A stretch of DNA of 64,000 nucleotides, taken from JBEGHD01 sp049334165. GTDB lineage: Bacteria; Bacteroidota; Bacteroidia; Flavobacteriales_D; Sanyastnellaceae. A model generated the notes under the pieces. That model was not told the origin of the DNA, did not search any database, and saw nothing but the letters and a program-made list of their open reading frames with translations. Position 1 is the stretch's first letter. Each line of letters opens with the position of its first letter. The DNA is taken from assembly GCA_049334165.1 (NCBI GenBank), contig JBEGHD010000005.1; one strand, given 5' to 3'. Of this stretch, positions 17,583 through 26,710 are shown one piece after another. A program made the position numbers and the translations under genes.

Positions 17583-18008
17583 ATGAACCAAATTAGCGTA
17601 GGGTCGCACCTTGAGAATGAAAATGATTCGAGAAAAATCAATTTCATCTATCTGCTCGATAGCGATTCGATTATTAACTACATCAACAGAAAGCTGTTTC
17701 AAAGCATTGACTCACAGCTTGAGGTGATGGAGTCGCACAACCCAAAGTCCGCTCTGGAATTTCTCAAAGACAATCCAGGACAAACCCCGGATCTTATTTT
17801 GCTTGATTTGGACTTGCCATTCATGAGTGGCTGGGAGTTCATTGATGCTTGTCTGGATTCAGGGATAGAAACCCGCTTCTTTTTGCTCAGCAACGAAATC
17901 ACTTCAACAGAGATTCAAAAGGCTAAAACTATTCCTCAAATCGTGGGGTACACCGAAAAGCCTCTTCTGTCGGAAGGTGTGGAGCAAATTTTTGCCCGTC
18001 TCAACTAA
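17583..18008 (+). CDS. single-domain response regulator (receiver only)
   Basis: 141 residues from ATG 17583; a TTG four codons upstream is in frame. The receiver domain has Asp26 and Asp28 at the acidic pocket, Asp75 in Leu-Leu-Asp-Leu-Asp-Leu-Pro as phosphoacceptor, Ser103 at the Thr/Ser switch position and Lys126 in Thr-Glu-Lys-Pro. It has no output domain, so it probably works by protein contact or as a phosphate sink. It follows the degenerate receiver gene after 57 bases. Whether it takes phosphate from the kinase at 12517-16302 is inference from proximity. Confidence 0.85.
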   Translation: MNQISVGSHLENENDSRKINFIYLLDSDSIINYINRKLFQSIDSQLEVMESHNPKSALEFLKDNPGQTPDLILLDLDLPFMSGWEFIDACLDSGIETRFFLLSNEITSTEIQKAKTIPQIVGYTEKPLLSEGVEQIFARLN

Positions 18009-18038
18009 GGGATCCAAAGTGCCTCGTAAATTTGAGGC

Positions 18039-18956
18039 ATGAATCAAAAAACAGATTTATTAGTGCTTTCTGCAGAAGTGGAGAGCGCACTAAAAGAGAA
18101 CCGTCCGGTGGTGGCACTAGAATCCACCATCATTTCTCATGGGATGCCTTTTCCTGAAAATCTAAAAACAGCTCAGGCGCTGGAAGATATAGTAAGAGCC
18201 GAAGGTACCGTGCCCGCTACCGTTGCGGTAATGGACGGAAAGCTCAGAGCAGGTTTGTCTGAAAGTCAGCTTGAACGACTGGCGAAAGAAGAGGACGTTT
18301 TGAAACTGAGCCGCTTCGATTTGCCATTGGCCATTTCACAAAAAAAGACCGGAGCAACTACAGTCGCTGCGACCATGATTGTGGCCCGCATGGCGGGAGT
18401 AAAGTTTTTCGCAACAGGTGGCGTGGGAGGCGTGCATCGCGGAGCGGAAAAAACTTTTGATGTCTCTGCTGACCTCACTGAGCTCGCCCAAACTGAAGTA
18501 GCGGTGATTTCTGCCGGAGTAAAATCAATCCTCGACATTCCAAAAACATTAGAGAAACTCGAGACCCTGGGAGTTCCGGTTATCGGCTTCCAAACTTCAG
18601 TGTTTCCTGCTTTTTACTCCAGAGAGAGCGGAGTAAAAGTACCCATTCGATTAGATTCGACTGATGAGGTAGTTTCTTTTCTAAAGGCAAAATGGGGCAT
18701 GGGGCTCCGTGGAGGAGCTCTAATCGCCAACCCGATCGCTAATCAAAATAGCCTCGACAGAGAATTTATCGAGCCAAAAATCGAAGAAGCAATTGCGGAG
18801 GCTGAGAAGAAGGGAGTTTCCGGAAAAGAACTTACGCCATTTTTGCTCGATCGTATCGAAAAAATTACCAGAGGCAAGAGTCTGGAAGCCAACATCGAAC
18901 TGGTAAAGTCCAATGCTCAGCTGGCAGCAAGGCTCGCTGTTGCGTACTCAAAGTGA
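18039..18956 (+). CDS. psuG: pseudouridine-5'-phosphate glycosidase
   Basis: 305 residues, full length. Family blocks are visible: Ala-Leu-Glu-Ser-Thr-Ile-Ile-Ser-His-Gly near residue 27, Lys-Lys-Thr-Gly-Ala-Thr-Thr-Val, Thr-Gly-Gly-Val-Gly-Gly-Val-His-Arg-Gly, Asp-Val-Ser-Ala-Asp-Leu and Ala-Gly-Val-Lys-Ser-Ile-Leu-Asp. The conserved Lys of the last block forms the imine with ribose in studied homologues. The enzyme splits pseudouridine 5'-phosphate to uracil and ribose 5-phosphate during RNA nucleoside salvage. A pseudouridine kinase is the usual partner but none lies in the window. A TAAATTTG box at 18027-18034 ends 4 bases before the ATG. Confidence 0.95.
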   Translation: MNQKTDLLVLSAEVESALKENRPVVALESTIISHGMPFPENLKTAQALEDIVRAEGTVPATVAVMDGKLRAGLSESQLERLAKEEDVLKLSRFDLPLAISQKKTGATTVAATMIVARMAGVKFFATGGVGGVHRGAEKTFDVSADLTELAQTEVAVISAGVKSILDIPKTLEKLETLGVPVIGFQTSVFPAFYSRESGVKVPIRLDSTDEVVSFLKAKWGMGLRGGALIANPIANQNSLDREFIEPKIEEAIAEAEKKGVSGKELTPFLLDRIEKITRGKSLEANIELVKSNAQLAARLAVAYSK

Positions 18957-18995
18957 CTTGCCAGGTGTCGCTTTGATCGGAAGACGAAAAAAACC

Positions 18996-19010
18996 ATTGG
19001 CACGGCCAAT
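18996..19010. repeat. short inverted repeat upstream of the E1 gene
   Basis: ATTGGC and GCCAAT flank ACG about 63 bases before the E1 start. It has no T-run. Possible operator or chance. Confidence 0.2.
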
Positions 19011-19012
19011 TG

Positions 19013-19048
19013 TTGAATTTTAAATTTTGTCGATTAAAAGTATCTTTG
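19013..19048 (+). promoter_or_regulatory. putative promoter for the fused E1 gene
   Basis: TATCTTTG at 19041-19048 matches the TAnnTTTG element and lies 24 bases before ATG 19073. The nearest TTG (19013-19015) is 25 bases upstream, slightly longer than the usual spacing. Confidence 0.4.
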
Positions 19049-19072
19049 CAATCCTTTCGAAAACGAATTCCT

Positions 19073-21496
19073 ATGGCAAAAGAACAACCATCTACAGCGG
19101 AAAATACAGCTACAGAAGAACAGTGGAGAAACGAACTCATCAACGACTACAGGCTGGCGTGCATCAGCCGCGAAGCTTCGTTGCTGGGTAGGAGAGAAGT
19201 GCTGACCGGAAAAGCCAAGTTTGGCATTTTTGGAGACGGAAAAGAAGTCGCCCAAATCGCCATGGCAAAGCAGTTCAAGAACGGTGATTTCCGCTCTGGT
19301 TACTATCGCGATCAAACATTTATGATGGCGATCGACATGCTCAATGTACAGCAATATTTTGCCGCCCTCTACGCACAAACCGATGTGCACGCTGAGCCGA
19401 CCTCTGCCGGAAGACAAATGGGAGGTCACTATTCAACCAGAAACCTGAACGATGACGGAAGCTGGAAAAACCTGATGGAGAAGAAAAATTCTTCAGCAGA
19501 CGTTTCGCCAACTGCAGCCCAGATGCCGCGACTCCTCGGACTGGCGCAAGCCTCAAAAGTTTACCGGGAAAACAAGGACTTGCACAGCTTCACCAATTTC
19601 TCTGACAAGGGAAATGAAGTAGCTTTCGGAACGATAGGCGATGCAAGTACTTCCGAAGGTTTGTTTTGGGAAACGGTGAACGCGGCCACAGTTTTGCAAG
19701 TTCCAATGGCGCTGTCAGTTTGGGACGATGGCTATGGAATTTCTGTTCCTAAAAAATACCAGACAGCCAAAGAAAGTATTTCGCAGGCCCTGAGCGGGTT
19801 TGACGTAACTGACGATGGTCTAAAGGGACTCAAGATTTTCAAGGTAAAAGGTTGGAACTATCCGGAGTTGGTAGCGACTTACGAAGAGGCGATTGCCTAC
19901 TGCCGCGAAAGTCACGGACCGGTTTTGATTCACGTTGAGGAAGTTACTCAACCTCAGGGACACTCCACAAGTGGTTCTCACGAGCGCTACAAGTCAAAAG
20001 AAAGACTCGAGTGGGCAAAAGAATACGACTGCATCGTCAAGTTCAAAGAGTTTATTCTCATGGAAGGCGCAGCGAGCGAAGATGAACTTGAGAAAATTGA
20101 GAAAGAGTCGAAGAAATTTGTGCGCCAGGAGCAGAAAGAAGCCTGGAAAAATTTCACCACTCCTATAAAGAAAGAACTGGGAGAGGCCGTTGAGTTGATC
20201 AACAAGCTGGCAGCTGTAAGTGACAATCAGCCTTTTGTGGAGAAAGTTGGCAAAGAGCTGAAGTCGGCCATGGATCCGATTCGAAAGGATATTTTCAATG
20301 CCGTTCGGAAAGTAATTCGACTCACGAGAAAAGAACAGTCGAACGAAAAAGATACACTTATCACCTGGCTTCAGAACAGACTCAAAGAAAATAGAACGCG
20401 CTACAGCTCACACCTCTATTCGGAAAGCGAAGAGCGCGTGCTCAACATCGAGCCGATCCCTGCCGAGTATCCAGATGAGCCAGAGGAAGTAGACGGACGC
20501 ATTGTTCTGAAAAAGAACTTCGAAAAGATTTTTGAGAAATATCCAGAGGTGCTCACCTTTGGCGAAGACACCGGAAAAATCGGTGGAGTCAACCAGTCGA
20601 TGGAAGGCATGCAAGATAAGTTTGGCGAGCTGAGGGTTGCCGACACAGGAATTCGCGAAGCTACCATCGTAGGCCAGGGAATTGGAATGGCTATGAGAGG
20701 ACTTCGCCCAATTGCCGAAATCCAATACCTCGATTACCTCTACTACGCGCTTCAAATCATGCGTGATGATTTGGCAACGGTTCAGTACAGGACACACGGT
20801 GGTCAAAAAGCTCCGCTGATTGTTCGTACGCGTGGCCACAGACTCGAAGGAATCTGGCACTCGGGTTCTCCAATGGGAGCCATCATCAACAGCCTGAGAG
20901 GAATGCAGGTTTGCGTACCGAGAAACATGGTTCAGGCTGCTGGAATGTACAACACACTTTTAGCATCAGACGAGCCGGCTTTGGTAATAGAATGCCTCAA
21001 TGGATATCGCAGCAAAGAATCATTACCGAGCAACCTCGGTGAATTCCGTGTTCCGCTGGGACAGCCGGAAGTTGTTAGAGAAGGAACCGACATTACTGTG
21101 GTTTCTTACGGAAGTACATTCAATATTTGCCAGCAAGCAGCTCAGGAGCTTGAAGAAGCTGGAATCTCTGCAGAGCTGATTGATGTGCAAACGCTCTTGC
21201 CATTCGACATCAATCACACCATTCGCGAGTCGATCGCCAAGACGAACCGCGTCATTTTTATCGATGAAGACGTTCCCGGAGGTGCTTCGGCTTACATGAT
21301 GGATCAGGTAGTGAATGGCCAAAAAGCATACTACCTGCTCGATTCTGAACCGAGAACGCTTTCTGCCCAGCCGCACTTGCCGGCTTACAGCACCGATGGC
21401 GATTATTTCTCCAAGCCTAGCCTGGACGATATTTTCGAAGCGATTTACGGAATGATGCACGAGGCTAATCCACAGCAATTTCCAAAACTCTACTAA
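19073..21496 (+). CDS. 2-oxoacid dehydrogenase E1, alpha and beta subunits fused
   Basis: 807 residues from ATG 19073; an in-frame TTG 63 bases upstream precedes the promoter and is unlikely. The first half (about 1-400) is an E1-alpha domain with the thiamine diphosphate region Gly-Asp-Ala-Ser-Thr-Ser-Glu-Gly near 190 and Trp-Asp-Asp-Gly-Tyr-Gly-Ile-Ser. A helical linker of about 60 residues follows. The second half (about 475-807) is E1-beta with Gly-Glu-Asp-Thr-Gly, Arg-Thr-Arg-Gly and Asp-Glu-Asp-Val-Pro-Gly-Gly. Such fusions are usual in Bacteroidota and decarboxylate pyruvate or branched-chain 2-oxoacids for transfer to lipoyl E2. The exact substrate cannot be read from sequence. The S4 gene follows after 3 bases. 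Confidence 0.92.
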   Translation: MAKEQPSTAENTATEEQWRNELINDYRLACISREASLLGRREVLTGKAKFGIFGDGKEVAQIAMAKQFKNGDFRSGYYRDQTFMMAIDMLNVQQYFAALYAQTDVHAEPTSAGRQMGGHYSTRNLNDDGSWKNLMEKKNSSADVSPTAAQMPRLLGLAQASKVYRENKDLHSFTNFSDKGNEVAFGTIGDASTSEGLFWETVNAATVLQVPMALSVWDDGYGISVPKKYQTAKESISQALSGFDVTDDGLKGLKIFKVKGWNYPELVATYEEAIAYCRESHGPVLIHVEEVTQPQGHSTSGSHERYKSKERLEWAKEYDCIVKFKEFILMEGAASEDELEKIEKESKKFVRQEQKEAWKNFTTPIKKELGEAVELINKLAAVSDNQPFVEKVGKELKSAMDPIRKDIFNAVRKVIRLTRKEQSNEKDTLITWLQNRLKENRTRYSSHLYSESEERVLNIEPIPAEYPDEPEEVDGRIVLKKNFEKIFEKYPEVLTFGEDTGKIGGVNQSMEGMQDKFGELRVADTGIREATIVGQGIGMAMRGLRPIAEIQYLDYLYYALQIMRDDLATVQYRTHGGQKAPLIVRTRGHRLEGIWHSGSPMGAIINSLRGMQVCVPRNMVQAAGMYNTLLASDEPALVIECLNGYRSKESLPSNLGEFRVPLGQPEVVREGTDITVVSYGSTFNICQQAAQELEEAGISAELIDVQTLLPFDINHTIRESIAKTNRVIFIDEDVPGGASAYMMDQVVNGQKAYYLLDSEPRTLSAQPHLPAYSTDGDYFSKPSLDDIFEAIYGMMHEANPQQFPKLY

Positions 21497-21499
21497 GCC

Positions 21500-21712
21500 A
21501 TGATTGAATTTCACATCCAGGGCGAGTACATCGAATTGATCAAGTTATTAAAGGCACTCAACCTCGTGTCTTCCGGTGGGGAGGCTAAATCTGTTGTAGA
21601 GGATGGCCTTATTCAGGTGAATGGCGAAGTGGAAACGCGAAAGCGTAGAAAGCTAAAGCCGGGAGATCAGGTAGAATTCGAAACTCACAAAATTGCTCTA
21701 ATGGAGCAGTAG
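21500..21712 (+). CDS. S4-domain RNA-binding protein (YbcJ/YaaA type)
   Basis: 70 residues, almost entirely one S4 domain: Ile-Glu-Leu-Ile-Lys-Leu-Leu-Lys-Ala-Leu, then Ser-Gly-Gly-Glu-Ala-Lys and Gly-Leu-Ile-Gln-Val-Asn-Gly-Glu with Arg-Lys-Arg-Arg-Lys-Leu. Small proteins of this kind bind structured RNA, perhaps ribosomal. The ATG begins 3 bases after the E1 stop, so the two are co-transcribed, ending at the hairpin at 21741-21770. A functional link to the dehydrogenase is not evident. Confidence 0.88.
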   Translation: MIEFHIQGEYIELIKLLKALNLVSSGGEAKSVVEDGLIQVNGEVETRKRRKLKPGDQVEFETHKIALMEQ

Positions 21713-21740
21713 CACTTTTAGAAAGTCATCTTAGAAAATT

Positions 21741-21770
21741 AAAAAAGGAGCTCAATCGAGCTCCTTTTTT
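21741..21770 (+). terminator. rho-independent terminator
   Basis: GGAGCTC and GAGCTCC around AATC form a perfect stem flanked by A6 and T6. It ends the E1/S4 transcript. Confidence 0.88.
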
Positions 21771-21851
21771 CTTATGCGTGCATAACAAACAATTTTTATA
21801 TTAGCAGGGAATTAATCCTTAACTTTAATCACTCTCGTTAATCCTCTTTGT

Positions 21852-24806
21852 ATGTTCAAAACGTTCAGGTTTGTTTTCCTGTGTGCACTGATGGCATTTT
21901 TTAGTAGTCAGCTTTTCTCTCAGGGAACGGTGGAAGGAACAGTGATAGATGAGCAAACCGATGAACCGATTTTTAGTGCGAACGTCCTGGTGAAGGGATC
22001 CACACGTGGGGTCAGCACCGATTTTGACGGTAAGTTCTCACTCCAGGTAGAGTCTCTGCCTGCCGTCATTTCCATTTCATTTATAGGATATAAACAGAAA
22101 GAAATTACGGTTCAGGAATACCGCAAAGACTTGGTGGTAAAACTTGTGCCTGATCAGGTGATAATGGAAGCAGCCGAGGTGGTTGGTGAGCGTATTTCGG
22201 AACGGCAGAAACAAGCACCTCTCACAGTGGAGTCGCTGGATGTAATTGCGATCAAGGAGGCACCGAGTGGAAATTTCTACGAAAGTTTGGGTAACCTTAA
22301 AGGTGTGGATATTACCTCGGCCAGTTTGGCTTTTAAGGTGATCAACACTCGTGGGTTCAACTCCACTTCTCCTGTTCGGTCTCTCCAGCTGATTGACGGA
22401 GTGGACAATCAATCTCCGGGACTAAACTTCTCTCTGGGGAACTTCCTGGGGGCATCCGATCTGGACCTGATGCGAGTAGACATCATCGCTGGAGCAAGTT
22501 CTGCATTTTATGGCCCGGGCGCATTCAATGGTGTAATTAACATGACTACCAAGGATCCGTTTCAGTTTCCGGGTTTTGCGTTCCAAATGAAAATGGGAGA
22601 GCGAGCACTTTTTGAGCAGAGCTTTCGCCTTGCAGAAGTAATTAAGGATGAAGAGGGCAATGACAAGTTTGCTGTGAAAGTCAATTTTTTCTGGATGAAA
22701 GCAAACGACTGGGAGGCGACAAACGATAACCCAACTATTGATTCTGAACACGGAAAAGACAATCCCGGAGGCTATGATGCCGTGAACCGCTACGGTGATG
22801 AGGATCTCGTGGGAGGAAATAGCTACGATCTATCGCCCAGTCAGCGTCTTGAGTATCCAGGACTTGGCACTTTCTACAGAACCGGCTACTGGGAGAGTGA
22901 TGTAGTGAACTACAACACCAACAACCTCAAAACCAATGTCGGATTCTATTACAAGCCAACGGATGAGACCGTTCTCAACTACACGCTTAACTACAGTACT
23001 GGTAACACCATCTATCAGGGGGATAACCGCTATGCACTTCGTGGAATCCAGTTTTGGCAGAACAAGATTGAGTTTAAAAAAGAGGATCAGTTTTTTATCA
23101 GAGCTTACAGCACACAAGAGGATGCTGGTGATACCTACGATGCGGTGGTGACAGCATTCGAAATGCAAAATGAAGCGAAGGGAACACGAAACTGGAACAC
23201 CGATTATTCAACCTACTGGAAGCAAGTGATTGTCGACATGATAGAACAGCTTCCCGGATACGGTGATATTGAGGATCAGTATCCGCGACCGCAGTTTAAT
23301 GATTTCGACTCAGCCGAAGAATTTGCTGCAGCTTACCAGGCTTGGATTCCCGTATTTAACGATGCCGTTGCCAATTTGCTAGCGCAGTACCCCGATCAAC
23401 TTCAGGCTTTTCACGACATGGCGCGAGACAATGCTGACAATCAGGTTGCTCTGCTGAGCAATCATCCACTTTACGAGCCCGGAACACCGGAATTTGAAAG
23501 ACAATTCAACAGTGTCACAAGTCGCTACTTTAATGAAGGCGGTTCGCGTTTTTACGACCGAAGCGCACTCTACCATGTTCATGGTGAATATGAATTTCAT
23601 CCCGACTGGCTCGATATAAAAATTGGAGGAAACACGCGCTGGTACCGCCCAGATTCGAGAGGTACTATTTTTAGCGATACGCTCGAGTATCAATATCAAA
23701 ATGGCGAACCAATTGACAGCGCCTATCGCCAAATCAAAAATTTTGAGTACGGAGTTTATCTTGGACTGGAAAAGGAATTTCTCGAGGATCGACTAAAGAC
23801 GAACTTTTCTATCCGAATGGATAAAAATCAGAATTTCGATTACCTCTTTTCACCAGCTCTTTCAGCGGTCTACACTGCTGATAAAAACAACATTTTCAGA
23901 GCGACATTTTCATCAGCTATCAGAAACCCAACACTCGCTGATCAGTATCTGTTTTATGATGTAGGGAGAGCAATTCTGCTAGGTAACGTAGATGGAATTT
24001 ATGCTGCCGGAAATGATTCTCTTGTTACCGTTGAATCATTTGGAGATTATCTCAACTCTCCGAGCTTGTCTGAAGGTGTCTCTAAACTGGAATACTTCAA
24101 CGTGCCTGCCATTCGCCCTGAAAAAGTGAAAACCATCGAGTTGGGGTACCGCGGTACACTCTTCGAACAGCTTTACATTGACTGGGCAACTTACTTCAGC
24201 TGGTACGATGACTTCATCGGCTACAACATTGGAATTGACTTAACGCTCGATAATCAAACGTCATTCCCGAGTAGCGTTCAGGTTTATCGCCTGGCGGCAA
24301 ATGCCCGCGACAGAGTTACGACCATGGGAACCAGCCTGGGGCTCAACTACTACTTTAAGCGGTATACACTTTCCGGTAACTATTCATTCAACAGACTCGA
24401 CTTGCAGGGATCTGACGACCCGATTATTCCTGCATTCAACACGCCTGAGCACAAATTCAATCTCGGCCTCAGCGGCCGTGACATGACCTGGGGAAACTGG
24501 AAGGGAATGGGCTTCGGTGTAAACTACAAATGGGTTGATGGATTCGTATTTGCAGGAAGTCCGCAGTTTACCGGATTTGTTCCCAGCTACGATATGGTCG
24601 ACTTTCAGGTCAACAAAAAGCTTGAGAAATACAATGCGACTATTAAACTAGGAGCTTCCAATGTTTTTGGAATAAAACCACTTTTTGAAGGTGGTCCTGA
24701 TGCAGTGAAAAACGCACTCGACAACAGAGTGATGCAGGTGTTTGGCGGTCCGTTTATCGGCAGACTGGCATATTTCTCCATCCTCTTCGAAATCGATAAA
24801 AAATAA
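21852..24806 (+). CDS. TonB-dependent outer-membrane receptor
   Basis: 984 residues. Signal peptide at 1-23, then a carboxypeptidase-regulatory-like domain at about 27-105 (Gly-Thr-Val-Ile-Asp, Phe-Asp-Gly-Lys-Phe-Ser, Phe-Ile-Gly-Tyr). The plug domain follows at about 125-235 (Leu-Ile-Asp-Gly-Val-Asp, Gly-Ala-Ser-Ser-Ala-Phe-Tyr-Gly, Gly-Val-Ile-Asn-Met). The remaining residues form the beta barrel, ending with an aromatic Phe-Ser-Ile-Leu-Phe-Glu-Ile strand. It imports a substrate using TonB energy. No SusD partner is adjacent, so it is not a typical glycan SusCD pair. A secreted hydrolase gene begins 36 bases downstream and may release or process the ligand. Confidence 0.94.
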   Translation: MFKTFRFVFLCALMAFFSSQLFSQGTVEGTVIDEQTDEPIFSANVLVKGSTRGVSTDFDGKFSLQVESLPAVISISFIGYKQKEITVQEYRKDLVVKLVPDQVIMEAAEVVGERISERQKQAPLTVESLDVIAIKEAPSGNFYESLGNLKGVDITSASLAFKVINTRGFNSTSPVRSLQLIDGVDNQSPGLNFSLGNFLGASDLDLMRVDIIAGASSAFYGPGAFNGVINMTTKDPFQFPGFAFQMKMGERALFEQSFRLAEVIKDEEGNDKFAVKVNFFWMKANDWEATNDNPTIDSEHGKDNPGGYDAVNRYGDEDLVGGNSYDLSPSQRLEYPGLGTFYRTGYWESDVVNYNTNNLKTNVGFYYKPTDETVLNYTLNYSTGNTIYQGDNRYALRGIQFWQNKIEFKKEDQFFIRAYSTQEDAGDTYDAVVTAFEMQNEAKGTRNWNTDYSTYWKQVIVDMIEQLPGYGDIEDQYPRPQFNDFDSAEEFAAAYQAWIPVFNDAVANLLAQYPDQLQAFHDMARDNADNQVALLSNHPLYEPGTPEFERQFNSVTSRYFNEGGSRFYDRSALYHVHGEYEFHPDWLDIKIGGNTRWYRPDSRGTIFSDTLEYQYQNGEPIDSAYRQIKNFEYGVYLGLEKEFLEDRLKTNFSIRMDKNQNFDYLFSPALSAVYTADKNNIFRATFSSAIRNPTLADQYLFYDVGRAILLGNVDGIYAAGNDSLVTVESFGDYLNSPSLSEGVSKLEYFNVPAIRPEKVKTIELGYRGTLFEQLYIDWATYFSWYDDFIGYNIGIDLTLDNQTSFPSSVQVYRLAANARDRVTTMGTSLGLNYYFKRYTLSGNYSFNRLDLQGSDDPIIPAFNTPEHKFNLGLSGRDMTWGNWKGMGFGVNYKWVDGFVFAGSPQFTGFVPSYDMVDFQVNKKLEKYNATIKLGASNVFGIKPLFEGGPDAVKNALDNRVMQVFGGPFIGRLAYFSILFEIDKK

Positions 24807-24842
24807 TTGTACTTTAAATGTGAAATAAAAACCCAATCTAAG

Positions 24843-26543
24843 ATGAGAAAAATTATACCCTTGATGAGCGCTGCACTGCTCCTTTTGTGTGCTACCAACT
24901 CCAACGCTCAGCGCTATGAAGAAGAAGTATTTGATTACGATGAGCTCGTAATTCAGACTGACATTACTTATGGAACTAACATTGATTTCTTGACTTCTGA
25001 CTTTAGTGACAATGCTCAAACTCAGGCTGATCTAACAGAGATTCAAACAGCTATTGCCATGGGAAATCCAATTCCCGCTGAGTACTACAATCCAGCTGAT
25101 GCAACAACAAATGTGAAGGTAACTGACATTAAGTACGATTTGTACATGCCAGATCCAGAGATTGATGATGTGACTGAAAGACCTGTAATCATCTATGTGC
25201 ACACCGGAAACTTTCTTCCGCCAATCATCAATGGAGGAATTACCGGATCGAAAAATGACAGCGCTGCTGTAAACCTTTGCCGCCAGTGGGCCAAGCGTGG
25301 TTTCGTTGCAATCTCCATGGACTACAGAAAGGGATGGAATCCAATTTCTCCAGATCCTGACGTAAGACGTGGAACTCTTTTAAATGCCGTTTATCGCGCT
25401 ATTCAAGACAACAAGCAAATGGTTCGTGTACTTCGTGAAGAGGCCGACAATGGAAACCCTAAAGCTATCGATGCAAACAAGGTTGCACTTTACGGACAAG
25501 GGTCTGGAGGCTATGTGGTTTGCGCTTACATGTCACTTGACCAGGAGGCTGAGTTGAACCTAGATAAATTCATCGACTCAAACACGGGTATGTCTTATGT
25601 GAATACCGATCAAGTTGGCGAAATCAATGGCCTTGGTGGTGCGCTTAACCTTTACCAGGACAACGGATACACTTCAGAAATTCAGTTTTCTGCCAATGCC
25701 GGTGGAGCACTTGCCGACAACAGCTGGTTGCAAGGTGGGGAAAACCCGCACGTAGCTCTTCACTGTGTTAGAGACCCATTTGCGCCATTCGGTACAGGTG
25801 ACGTAATTGTGCCTACAACAAACGAAGTTGTTGTTGAGGTGGATGGTAGTAATGTTTTCATTCAGGAAATGAATGACCTTGGAAACAACGATGTTTTCGC
25901 GAGCTTTCCACAAGACAACGATCCTTACACACAGCGCGCTCGTTCGCTCTACGGTGAAACAGTAGATTACATCTATCCAGCGCCAAATGACGAGATCACT
26001 ATCAATTCTGATCCAGAAGGGCTTTTCCCTTTCATGTTACCGATCAATGAGACCAACGTATTCTTGAACGAAGGTCACCCATGGGACTGGTGGGATTTTG
26101 AAACGCTTGAAGCTTACGTTGATCAGTTGAATGCTGCAACAGGAAGTGATTACAATGCTACTCAGATTCACCAGCAGGCACTTGCCGGAAACCCAGGAAT
26201 GGGACCAGACAAAGGACTTGCCTACATCGATACTATTCAGGGATACATGATTCCGAGAATGTTGCTTTCAATGGACATTCCTCTTTCGTTGGACGAGACA
26301 GAGAAAGAAATTTACGGAATGACAGTTTATCCAAACCCTTCGATTGATCAATTGACAATCACTTGCGAAGGTCTGATGGAAGAAATGGTGATCTACAACA
26401 CGCTCGGAGCGATTGTAGCTCGCGAGCAGCTTTCTTCAACTCGCAGCAAGCAGATTTCTATAGCTGACCTCGAGAGCGGACTTTACACAGTGCGCATCAA
26501 AGCTGGAGATAGTTATATAAGCAGAAAGTTCCTGAAGAAGTAA
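24843..26543 (+). CDS. secreted alpha/beta hydrolase with type IX sorting domain
   Basis: 566 residues from ATG 24843. Signal peptide at 1-23 (ends Ser-Asn-Ala-Gln). The hydrolase core has Ile-Ile-Tyr-Val-His-Thr-Gly (oxyanion segment), nucleophile Ser221 in Gly-Gln-Gly-Ser-Gly-Gly, a candidate acid in Cys-Val-Arg-Asp-Pro-Phe, and His in Glu-Gly-His-Pro-Trp. The residue two before the serine is Gln rather than Gly. The last 75 residues form a T9SS type A sorting domain (Val-Tyr-Pro-Asn-Pro, ending Lys-Phe-Leu-Lys-Lys), so the protein is exported to the surface or medium. It probably acts on an ester substrate and is co-transcribed with the TonB receptor. Substrate unknown. Confidence 0.85.
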   Translation: MRKIIPLMSAALLLLCATNSNAQRYEEEVFDYDELVIQTDITYGTNIDFLTSDFSDNAQTQADLTEIQTAIAMGNPIPAEYYNPADATTNVKVTDIKYDLYMPDPEIDDVTERPVIIYVHTGNFLPPIINGGITGSKNDSAAVNLCRQWAKRGFVAISMDYRKGWNPISPDPDVRRGTLLNAVYRAIQDNKQMVRVLREEADNGNPKAIDANKVALYGQGSGGYVVCAYMSLDQEAELNLDKFIDSNTGMSYVNTDQVGEINGLGGALNLYQDNGYTSEIQFSANAGGALADNSWLQGGENPHVALHCVRDPFAPFGTGDVIVPTTNEVVVEVDGSNVFIQEMNDLGNNDVFASFPQDNDPYTQRARSLYGETVDYIYPAPNDEITINSDPEGLFPFMLPINETNVFLNEGHPWDWWDFETLEAYVDQLNAATGSDYNATQIHQQALAGNPGMGPDKGLAYIDTIQGYMIPRMLLSMDIPLSLDETEKEIYGMTVYPNPSIDQLTITCEGLMEEMVIYNTLGAIVAREQLSSTRSKQISIADLESGLYTVRIKAGDSYISRKFLKK

Positions 26544-26569
26544 CAGTCTTTTTGAATGAAATTATTTGT

Positions 26570-26589
26570 GTCTGAAAGCAATGTCAGAC
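26570..26589. repeat. short inverted repeat
   Basis: GTCTGA and TCAGAC flank AAGCAATG just after the hydrolase stop. No T-run follows. It may fold in the 3' untranslated region ahead of the main terminator. Confidence 0.2.
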
Positions 26590-26710
26590 GCTTGCACTAA
26601 AATGTTCGAGTTCGAGGCTTGTGAAGCTTTGAAAAGCAAGGAGTTTACTATTGTAAATGACTGTTTTCAAAGCGAGCATAACGAGGAAATCGGACATTAT
26701 AGAAAAGCAT

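Noticed and set aside
20408..20860. Open minus-strand frame of 150 codons inside the E1 fusion
   Set aside because: Shadow of strongly conserved E1-beta sequence.
21852..26543. SusCD-type polysaccharide utilisation locus
   Set aside because: No SusD-like lipoprotein or glycoside hydrolase is adjacent.
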